The position numbers were made by a program, and so were the translations under genes. DNA of 64,000 nt from Hydractinia symbiolongicarpus (lineage: Eukaryota; Cnidaria; Hydrozoa; Anthoathecata; Hydractiniidae): assembly GCF_029227915.1 (NCBI RefSeq), contig NC_079879.1, positions 8,432,001 to 8,496,000 of the forward strand, read 5' to 3'. Under the pieces are notes generated by a model. It did no database searches and had not been told where the DNA came from. It saw only the letters and a program-made list of their open reading frames with translations. This document shows, one piece after another, positions 36,938 through 48,900 of the stretch. Each line of letters opens with the position of its first letter. The first letter of the stretch is position 1.

Positions 36938-39900
36938 CCGCTAAAACATTATTCTTATTGATCAAAATTCACGAATTTGCGAAAGTTAATTTTAGCAAAG
37001 ATTTGTTCCCTTCAAGTTGAAAGAATCAAAAAAATTGGTGACATTTTATTGAAATAGACCTCTTGAACAATCTAAACTGCCCAAATTATTTGTCAGATCA
37101 AATAATTGTACAAACAGGTAGTATTTGCAAGTAAGTGAGCATCGCCTTTGAGGTTGCTTCTTACTAAACGTCGTAAGGCGTAAAACTATCGCAAAATTTA
37201 TGATCGTCTTAAAGACAAATGCAGTTTTTTTTTTAAGAAGTTGTTCCTAAGTACACTCTGAACATTGACAAGTGAACTTTGACAACTCCACAATGCGTGA
37301 TCTAATATAGAAATAGCCGACGCAATTACTTGTGGTGGCGAACTTCGAACTTAGCTGTCTTTTCTCAACATATTATAACCAAGATTGTAGTCTAGAGTAA
37401 TTATACAGATAACAGTACTGTTCCATGCGTTGATGAACACAACAAAAGCAAGCTATTATACCTTATTATTTTTGTCGCTTAAATTCGAATCATAAAACGC
37501 CATAAGGAGTTCGAAAACGTGATATTTTTTGTATAAATAGTAATCCGTTTGGTCTTTGAAACCATCAGCTAGCAACCTCAACACCCAACCTCGTTCAAGT
37601 GTATGTTCCAATGAACTACTGTTAAACAGTGGAAGGAATACTGGTAATTCTTTGACGTTCATAACAGGTTTATGAATAATGCAGTTGCTGATAATAGAAT
37701 ACAGATGTTGATCTGAAAAGAAATGTTGTATAGTTAACGTTTTATTCCTTCTGGTGGTACCAAAAATACCTTAAAAGATGACGTTTGTAACCAATAGGTC
37801 TCGTGGTCCCTACTATCTTAAAAAACGCCGGCTACAGTAAACAAATGCATTGCCTTTGTCAGATCTAGTCGCGATTAAAGATGGTGTATTGTAATAGTCT
37901 TACCTGGTCGTAGCAGAAAATACAAATATCTTGTGAAAAACGCACACCATATGCTTGTCCACCTCATATATTCTTCACATACTGAGTTCTTCAGTATCAT
38001 TAAAAAGTAGGTAATCTGAGAAGAAAAAATCCATCTACACTAAAGTGACACACACTTATCGACACGTTTCAATTTTATTCATGTGCATTCTGAGTATTTT
38101 TGTTCATATTTTTTTCCTGATTAAATTCAACTTTTCGGCGAGTGCCAAGATTTGGACAAACTCTTGTGAAAAAAAATGGTAACGGGAAAACAGTTTTATA
38201 GCCCCGTTTTCCACCCTGTAACATCACTGGTTGTTTTGTGTCAAGCTATCTCACAATAAAAATAAAATAGGAATAACTAACTGCAGATACAGAATATGTC
38301 TCTATGTATTCCGCACTTTTATTGCTGACACTCCCTACCCCCCCCCCCCCCCCCCCCAAAAAAAAAGCACCCCTCACAACTAACATACAGCATTTCAATT
38401 TGTGAAGTAATCACCTGGTTTCTCTCTCGAAATCTCGAAACTTCCACTTGCTCGTTGTACAATGAAATAACATGATAGGCTATCTTGCGAAGTAACACAT
38501 CATGTGAGGAGAGACATGATAATGTGAGAGACAAGCAACCAGTAGCAACAAACTGGCGACAATCAATAGAATAACCTAAAAAAATTGAAACACAATTAAT
38601 ATTCTAGAATGACAAGGAATCATTTTCTACTTGTAATTACGAAAAACCTACAAACCTGGTTGTAAAAGCGTTACAAACAGCGGTAAGAAGAAACGAGGAT
38701 CATATAAATCGCCTTGAAGCTCTGCACACTCATCATCCTGAAATTATGAAACATAACTATGATAAAGAAGTTACACGCAGTTTGCGCCATCAAACAAAGT
38801 ATTTCTCATTAAATTTCAAAACAGCTATGGAACTGTAAACTTACATCCATGGATAAATTGATGGGGAATTGGATAGCTGATTTAATCATCCTTTTCGCGT
38901 CTAGATTAGATAGTAGTTCGTTCCAAGCTTGTTCTTTTAAGAGATTGTAATTCGCCGTGTTTCGTTGTTTGTAAATCTTGTAAGCGTCCCTGCCCCATGT
39001 AAGTGGGTAGTACTTTGAAAGTTGGACACCATTGTTTTCGTATTGGCGTAAAATTGAAAAAATATGTAAATCTAAAAATAAAAATATAAAAACAGGCGTG
39101 AATTGTGTTTGTATAAAAAAAATGACAACAATGAAGGATACAGGATTCATGTTGGTGTGAACTTAGACGCAGAAAGGATTTGTAACATAAAAGTACGATA
39201 AAATTATTTTGTCTCAACAGAGGAGCAGAAGATATAATATTACACTCGGAAAATAAATTTATTTTTAACTCTAAATCTTGGGTTTATATAAAAATAGACA
39301 AAACCAACGAGGAAGGACAGAATAAAATAATTTAATTTAACACCACATACACTGATTACTAAGTTTCTTTCACCAGTGGAGATTCATCAATAAAAAAAGT
39401 ATTGTATATAATCTTACCACTCTGTGATAGCGTTGCTTTGTATGCTACCATCAACACTGGCACGAATGATTGGTTACAGACATCTGGACACATTTTAACA
39501 ATACTCGCCAGAAGTTGAACAAGCGAGACTGCAAGATAATGAAACACATCAAGTCAAAAGTTTGTACCAACAAATCTTACTGCTCGATGGAATTACTCCT
39601 GCTACTTTTTTTTGTCACAAAATAAAAAAGTTAAAAACTTAGCTTTTTGATAACACTTATAAGTTCCTATTAAAAAGATGGTCAAGTAAATATCTTACAA
39701 CTTCATGTTTAAAATGTTGATTATATTTCTTAATATTGGATTTTTGTAGAAGAGATGGCAAATGAGTACTGGGATTCAAAATAATTCAAAATAATACTAA
39801 CATTTCACCTCAAACTTTATATTCAATACAGAGTAAAACTTAACTTATTATAATCAAGGGAAATTACCTTTTTCTGGCGTTTCACCTTCAGTTTCAGAAA

Positions 39901-42900
39901 AGAAGACTTCCAAGAATTCAGAATGACTGATCACCATTTCGTATATGTCTACCATCTTCAAACAATCTAATTTTGCGAACTTCTTTTTTGAGTATAAACA
40001 TTCCATTGATACACATAATGTTGTCATCGAGTTTCCATTCTTAAATTTATTCTTTAAAACAAACTTAACAAACTCATTCCATTTTGGGACCAAGGCTTCC
40101 AATGTTTTGCTTTTCAATTTAACTCCATGTAACATTTTCACGAAAACTTTGATGTAGTCAACGCAACATTTATGCAAGTCACCATCAACGTGGGTTAAAC
40201 AGATAGACATTAGACTAACCAACATCTTACATGCAAGCAAACTTTGATTTTTTTCAACGTTTAACGTCATAACAGCTTTGCTGCAAAACTGGAGCATGTT
40301 AGCGATCTTTGGGAAAGAAATTGATATCAAGCAGTCTGACAGATCTTCCAGAGTGAAACGAATCTTCTCCGGGGTTGCAAAAGGCAATAATAATTTCAAA
40401 ATAGATTTCAAGTCGCCACTGTTTTCAATATTTCGAAACGTTGTTACAAGTTCATCCCAGCATTGATTCACTAATGCTTCACCTGTATTAAAGTAAAAAC
40501 TAACTTTGGTGCACCAAGTCAAAAACATTTGAAATAACAAGGATGTTTAAAATACATAGCTTTTTAGAAGCATATAAAAGTCGCTCAGGTTTGCTCAGCA
40601 AAATTTCATTTACTTGCTCAAAATTTTGGTTACATTAAATTTGCATTAATATTTTAACTTCCTTCTGACAAACCAAAATGTTAAGTCAGCCAAAAGCTTT
40701 TAAGCAATCCTTCTCTCTGGAAGAAAATTTCTCACTTATTTTGTTATGCAATTACAACAAACATTAAAACAAAACAACTTGAAATCCAGTTAAATTTCAC
40801 AGAGCAACTGCATTCACACAAAAACAATCCTGGCTGCACTTACCAAACATTTCAAACTTCTTATGCGTACGATGAGTTTTTAACGCATACAAGACCAAGG
40901 GTAACAGATAAACAGTCACATTTGACGCTGATATTTCTCCATTTAACACAGCATCAATAAAAACATCAACATAGTTTCCATTCCTCCTGCACAACAACAA
41001 AGCCACAGAACTTGATATAGTACACTTGTGTTGCAGCAGTTTTGTGTAGTGCGATTCGTTGAGATCGATCTTCTTCGTATAAAAACGTAACACAATCGTG
41101 AAAGTCTTTAGCATTGTTTCGGCCTCACTTCCGATAGCTTGGATTAAAAATTCTTTCAAGATGTTGTCTTCTATATCTATAGTTACTTCATCAGGACAAG
41201 TTTGATTGATCTTGTCCAACACTTTACATAGTGCATCTAAATACACGTTATTTCGTGAGGTGCTTTCAGTTAACAAGTTCGATATAAGCGTTTGAGCTAC
41301 ATGCTCGTTCGTTTCTTTATCTAAATAGCCGACAACCTTCTGTAAAAAGAGCAAACTGTCATGTACAACTTCCTCGTTTTTACAAACACCATTCAAGTAT
41401 AAATGAAGAATGTCCTGGTACACAGCTGCACGAGAAGCATCTTTCAGATTTTTTAAACACGTCACGTGCATGCTTTCGGCAAATAATTTCCATAATGGCG
41501 TGCTAGCACTGTGGGGTTCATGTATCCATGGCAACTTCAAAATAATGTCCACAATCTCCGAAGTAGACTCATTTGAGTACAGAAGACAAGACTGCAAAAT
41601 GTGACTAAATTGGTCCGTTACGGTAGTCAGTAGAGGTTGCAACTTATTCACAATGTTGTTGTTGTATAAAATGTAAAGTGCATTGCACAAAAACATGACA
41701 AAGGCTTTCATTGACGAGCTCTTTATGGATGACAAAAAGGAAGTCGAATCTTTCATTAATAGAGAAATATCTTTCAAAGAACTACTTGTAACTTTCGAGT
41801 CTTTCGAAAGAATAAGAGACAACATCTTTTCCGTTATATTTTCCGTAACGTCTAAAAAGAAATGAGATGACTAAATTACCGAATAATTTACAAGAATATG
41901 CACATAAATTATGTGTATAAATTAAAATGAAAATAATAGATATGATTGTTTCGTAAAAAACTAATACCTTTCTTGTTTGAAGGGTAAGTGTAAAGCTGAA
42001 ATTGAAATAATTTAGTAAAATTAATTGGTGTAAGCAATACTAAATTCCACAGCTTGAAAGAACATGCAAGCTCTACTTGACACAAAGAACAGACAATAGT
42101 GTATCGGCATTACTAACCGTCTTCTTGGATTTCAAGCAATCTGTATTTAACACTCCCATCCCTTTTAACCACACATCACAAAATGAGAAGAATTCAGTAT
42201 AACATCCATGTGCAGCCTCATCGATCTGTTTACGTAAAAGTTGTGTTAGTAACTGAGGCTTTTGCAGACAGACAAAAACTTTTCCAAGAACTGGTAAAAC
42301 AATCTGCTTGATTTGCTCTAAACAAATTTAAAAGAACAATAAACAACCATGTTAACAGTCTTGTCACTTTTATGGATACAGTATTTTGTAAGAAATGTCT
42401 GTACATTATAATATAAAATATTATCCCTATTAAATATTTAGCTTTTATTCTTCTAATTGTTCAAATAACTGTGCGGTGCAAAAAAGACATACAACCTTAG
42501 ATAATTAGCAAAGGTTCCACTTTAGCGAACTCTGAGCAAGTTAATATAATATAAAATATCCAACGCATTAGGTTACTTATTTTTTGGGGAAAAACAACGA
42601 AAACGACAACAATAACAACAAAATTTCTATATTTTTAGTGAAAATATCAGTTCTTTGACCAAATATAAATGTTTTTGAAATATCTTTTTAATAATAATAA
42701 TAAAAAATCATCTAAAATTTGTACCTCATATGCTTCACAAATGTATTTTTGGAATATTCTTGCTGTGGTTTCAAACAACAAAATGACAGTAGGGACACAC
42801 TATAAAACAAGTATTAAATTTATCAAGCTTGGTTACCTTCTGATTTGACCAGCTTTACAAAAGCGACAAGAAGAGGACTGAATGGCAACCTAAGAAGAGA

Positions 42901-45900
42901 AAATAGGCATAAAGAAAACAATCAACCTCTCCATGCTACCACTTGTCCTCATCAAGCTTAGGAGCTTGGTGAAGATGTTAACTAGCATTTTTACGTATTG
43001 TCCTTTGGAGAAATAATATTAAGTGATTTATTAAAGCGACTTGGAAATTGTGATTTTTTTTTTTTTTTGAGGAACAGAATAGTAACTCTACTTATTGTAA
43101 CGAGAGGTAATAATTCAGATACTATAGTTTAGAGGTTATAATTTAGGGATTCCTTGGACCAAAAAAAAAATCCTTCAGAGGCGGAAGGGGACAAAGGGGT
43201 GTAGAGGGAGACACCATCTTTCTGTACGTTATGGTCGTATACACATGATGTATTTTCTTCACTGTGCTGCTGTTACTTTATAAAGTTGAACATTCCGAAA
43301 CTCAACTCAACAAAATATGAAATTCCCTTTTTAACACGATTTTTATTTCAAATAATTTTTTAATATATTTTTAATGGTATTACCCTGAAACTCCTAGTAG
43401 CTGACTTTTTATCATTTTGGATTAGAAATATGGAAAAATTTACAGCAGGTGGTGTGCCACGCCCCTTTTGAAAGGCACTGTTTCAAATATATTTAGCAGT
43501 TTGGTATTTGGATTTTATAATGGATTAGTCATTAGCCCGTTAAAAAATCTATGGGTTCGCTTGTCTTTAAAATTTACCCGTCACAATAAAGTGGATAAAA
43601 ATATATCGCATTTGATATTCGTGTTTCCATAGCATGATTTTCCAACTCAACAAGGGGTCTGCGTAGAAACAGATAGACAACGGCTATCATTAAAGAGACT
43701 TAAAATGTTAACATTTAGGTTTATATGTCTAAAGTTGTTTAAAAATAACTTTTGCCTTCGCTTTTACCACTCTCTGAAGCCTGTGAGCATTATTTTTTTA
43801 GTTTCCACTAAAACTTTGGTACCCCGTAATTTTTATATACTTTTCTAATTTTATTGTAAGAATTTCTCAATAAAAAATGTGTACAATTAACCTATGAACT
43901 ATGTCTCTAACCAGGTGTGCATATATATTTGACTTTTTATGATCATATAGTTACTCCAAATGTATGTGTGAAAATATGTTTTTACATTTTTTACATGATG
44001 TAATTGCATATAATTAACATTATTTTCAATATATACAAAAAAAGAGAAAAAAATGCTGACGTCAGCACAAAAATTTGCTGAGTCAGCTTTTAAGGCATGA
44101 CTTTTAATTGTCATGTGACAGACATCATCCGTACCAAGTTTTATAAGTTATAACCTAATACAAGGGAAGTTATGGGGTAGGGCATCCCCCCCCCCCTCCA
44201 AAAAAAATAAAATAAAATACGTGAGTAAATATACGTTCATATACGTCAACAATAAAAATGGATTTTTATTATTTTAAGCTTTCCAAAAAGCCTGTAAAGA
44301 AAGTTTTGAGATGATTTAGACTTTAAACAACAAACCTATATTGTTCTTCTCTGTAGCTATCATCTAAATATAAAAAAATAATAAAATATAGTGGAAAAAA
44401 CTCCCCAGGACAAAGTGTCTCGATTAAGCAGATTCTTACCAGTTTCCTCCACGATGTTGTATATTTCTTGAGTGTATAAAAAGGGTTCGCTTAAAATCTT
44501 CACACAACAGTCTGCGAATTGCTTGCAAAGTGCTTTAGTATCAACGCCATCACTCTCTGTTGATGATATCAAGCTATTCAGCCATAAATTCACTTCAAAA
44601 TCATAATCGTTATACTGTCCAGTTGCATTTAAAATCTAAAATATATCGTCAGGGTACACTTGTAGTGTAGGGTTGTTATATAATGTAAGTTATTATGGTT
44701 ATAGTAAAAATTTTACTTTAAAAAACAGTTTTTGAGATTTTTCTGTAATGTGAATGTTGTTTTTCCATGTAATCATGGTGGTGAGAACCAAGTGAATAAT
44801 ATTGTCAGTTGATGATAACTTCTAAAATAAAGTGAAAAAAAACTGCACAATATTTCGTCAAGACGAAAAGCATTCTAAATGTTTTAAAGAATGCTCTAAA
44901 ATGGTAGATTTCACACCACCTATCCCCTTCCTTGTATGCTTTTGACGTACCCTTTCCCAGCGGCTAGGTATGCGTCCGTAATGGCCATTAATTTTCTGTT
45001 TTAAGCATGTTTAACTTGATTTTTCTGTCTTCAATAGTTTAATGAAAGTAAACCACACATCCTTCTCTCTGTCCTACAACTCTTCTCAAAATATTTTTAT
45101 CCTTCTGACTCAACAAATTCTAACTGAGTCAAATTAGGGAAAGGATTTTTTTTCTATAAACATATGAAACTGCTTAAGCAGTTCTTCTACTTACAATTGT
45201 ACAAAGCAGATGCGAAAAAGCTTTGTACGTGTTTGTTAACTCCTTAAAATACTGACACTTAGTCCGTTAGTTTATAAAGTCCGTTAGTGTGTTTATAAAT
45301 TCATATTATTGATATGCTAAAAACTTTAGTCAGGTATCTGATGACTTTAAAAAATAAGCTATGACCATGAAACCAATCCTAAAATTATAGCAAGATGTTG
45401 GAATACTTTTCTATTACTAAAGTAGTGAAAGGTCAAATTTGTTCATGTCTATAAGTAAAATCGACCTCTCAAAATATTTAAACTGGCCTAAATTATTCGT
45501 CAGCTTTTTTTTTCGTTGATCTTAATTTTTGTCGAGCCTGATTTTCCTATTTAGGGTCGACAAAGTTTGAGCAATAAGTACTGCAACAAAAACAAAACAT
45601 ACACGTTACCTTTTCAACCCAACTTCTTATGCCTGTCTGCTCTTGTAACAAAATATCCAAACTTAACTTCAACACATCTTTATTACATGCTGTGTCTTCA
45701 AATAGCAATAATTTGCATATGTTATATCCAGACTCAGTGAGTACACCAGGCTTTAAAACTTGATAAAGGTGAAGACATTTCACACACAAGGTGAATGTTG
45801 CTAACTTGTTTTCACTTTTTTCTTCACGTGGTTCTATAATAAAATAAAAACCATTAAAAAAATATGTGAGAAAAATATGGTTAAATACAATCGTGAGAAG

Positions 45901-48900
45901 TTCGTTTTTGGCAGATACATTGTTTAGATATACATTTAGGAAATATTCTTTAAAACCTTCTCTCAAGTCAATATTTTTATAAATTGCGCTAAGCAGCTTA
46001 AAATGCAACATTGAGTTTTTAGGAAGAAAGTGTTTGAGCAAACATGCAATAAAATAGAAAGTTACCATCTTCTTGTTCATCCTCTTCCATTTTTTGTTCA
46101 CCAGCTTTCTTCTTGGAGAAAATAATCTGACGTATGGCAATAACAGCTTTTACATCTGGTAGCAAGTAAACAGCACCACTTATAAACTCATCAATTTTGT
46201 CCTTCAAAGTACTGTGAGACAGTAAACAGGTTTTAACATCGACACATCGAGACAATACAATCTGTAACAAATCTAATGTGTACTGCTGCACTTTCATCAT
46301 TTTACTCTGAAAAATAAAATTAATACAACATTACAATGACAGTTGAAGGGAAGGTTAAGCATAGGTTTCCTTAATGAAAATTTTAACTGGCTGACATCAA
46401 ACCTTTTGGATATTGCTCTTATTTACAGTCATGCAGTTGTTTTAGGAGAAAACATTTAACCCTATTCGGTCCGGGGTTTTTCGAACATACTATCAATAAC
46501 TTTTCATAGGATTGTTCAAATTGAATCAAACTTGGCACACTTATAGTACGTCATAAAAAGAACAAAATGGCGGCAATAAATTTTTGCTTGCGTCAGCACA
46601 TTTTCTGTGACGTCATCAGAAGCTTGAAAATTGTTAAAAATGCCACTATCTGCTTAAAATATAATTACTTTTGTTCTAGAGCGAATTTTTACATTCTGTT
46701 TGAAGTTTCTGAAAGCTAAGTAAAATTATTTTAACATATCTTCCGTTTTTTACATGGATCGGATAAAAAATTGCCAAAAATTGCCCGAAAATTCGCTTTT
46801 TTCCGATTTTCGGGTAAAATCCGACAAAATCGGGAAATCGGATAGTCACGTGTCAAAACTATTCAAAATGATTCTTCTTGATGAAACAAAGTTGTGTTGC
46901 AAGTTTCAAGTTCTAAAGATAATCTTAACAGGAGTTATTATATTTTCCCCATTATAAGGATTTTATAGAGATTTTAGGGGTAGTTTCGAGTAATAGCCAA
47001 TATCAAAGCCTCTGAAAGGTATGGGACCTAAAAATTTAGCATGCAGGTGTCTAATAGATAAATGTTGGAACTCAGTAACTATCATAGCCATATAAGAAAG
47101 CAATCAGGAGTTATTAAAAAAAACCGTCAGGGGGGGGCGGAATCCCCCCCCCCCCCCGGACAGAATAGGGTTAATACAAAAAATATTTTAAAACCTTTAA
47201 CCCTGTTGTAAATTGCATTTTAGTCATCAAATTAGGGACAGCGTGCTTGACAAGGACATCTTTCTTTGAACTGCTTGACAGTACATCGGTTAGTGATACG
47301 TTTTTCAGTAGCTAAATTTAAAAAAACTCCACTTAAACTACAATAAAGTATTGTCTTTTTGAATTAATTAGAGAAAGTAAACAAGTCACAGTGTAGAAAA
47401 AAACTTTTTAAGTGGAGGAAGTACAATAATTTAAAACATAACTCAAAGAATGTTTAGTGAGTTAAACAATTAAACTTTAAAAATTAAATAGCAAAGTAAA
47501 GAGAAGAGAGAAAAAGATTGAATTGGAGTTTCAGAGTAACACAACTTTTGGTTAGGTTAGGGTTATACATTTTTCTATATACATTTACATGAGCCAAACT
47601 TTTAAGGGATGAATAAAATAGATTGAGTAATCACATATGCGACCCATCAAGACATCCATCAACTGAAAAACAGTTCAAGTTATTGGAGCAAACTTTGGTT
47701 CAGGCAAAAATTTCCTTTGTACTTTTAGGTATCGCAAGTATTTTGGCTAAAGGGGCGGAAAAAACATCTAACCTTTGTAACAAAGTCCATGTTTGCAAAC
47801 CATACTTCTGAATCTCTTGGCTCCAATTGTAGATTTAAACCATTTAAATAAGGTATTGTTATATCATAGCAAGTTTTCAAAGTTTTCGTTGTTACTTGAA
47901 ACATCTCCTCTTCTTGCTGTGCTTGTTGTTTTGTAGACAACAAAAACTTTAAAAGAACTGGATTGACTAATCTAAAATGTATAATAATAATAGCTGTACA
48001 TTGTTTGCACCAGTGCTAGACAAACCAACTCTTGATGGATTAAAAGATGCATGGCAATCTTTGCTGCGACATGTAATGGTGTCAGATGCAAAATGCTATT
48101 TGTTAATAAAAAAATGTTAATTGTGGTCTAGATTTATATGAGACAGTACACATCTAAATCAGGAATTGTTGTTTCAAATCGCCAAGTTAAATTTACCAGA
48201 GAAATTCTTTTTCTTGTGGTTGACAAACTAAAATTCTGAAATAAAAACTAATGCTCATACTTGTCGTTGACACCAGGTGCGAAACATATTCCATACTTCA
48301 TGTCGGTACACAATTTAGCCAGCATTTGTAAAATCAAGTTCCGAATATTTTCATCCTTATTTTTGCAGAGTATGGTCAGTTTTGATAACACCATTGGGTT
48401 GAAGAATACCAGTTTGGTTTTCTTCAGTAAGTTTGGTTCATCAATAACCTAAAATAATAACAATTTTAATGATGTATCTTAATCTCAAGATATTATCTTC
48501 TTTTTCAGAGGCCTCAAAAAGGTTGACTTGAAAAAAGTAGCAGGAACATTTTTAGTAGAACCCAAGGACCTTGCCAACTCTGGATGCTACAGGAAAGAAA
48601 GATTAGATATTAAGGCATGATCCTAAAAGGCGAACCTATGTATACATTTGTACTAAAATACTGCTTGCAGAAATTGTATAGTTAAACGAAGTGGTCATAT
48701 GCTTGACGAAGAAACTTTATACCTTATTAAGGAGGGTTTCCAAGACAGCAATTATTGTTTCTGTTGAATCAAGATGTAGATCAGTCAAGATAAGTAACCC
48801 CAAACCTACAGATAATTATATTTCTAACAAAATCTATAAAAAATGGTCAACATAGTAAAAACAAACTTCTCTAAAAATCATTATATCTAACATGAATTAT

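Noticed and set aside
36609-36965. Minus-strand frame with a long poly-asparagine run
   Set aside because: The run is the (ATT)n microsatellite in an intron. Only the part 36719-36613 is a real URB1 exon.
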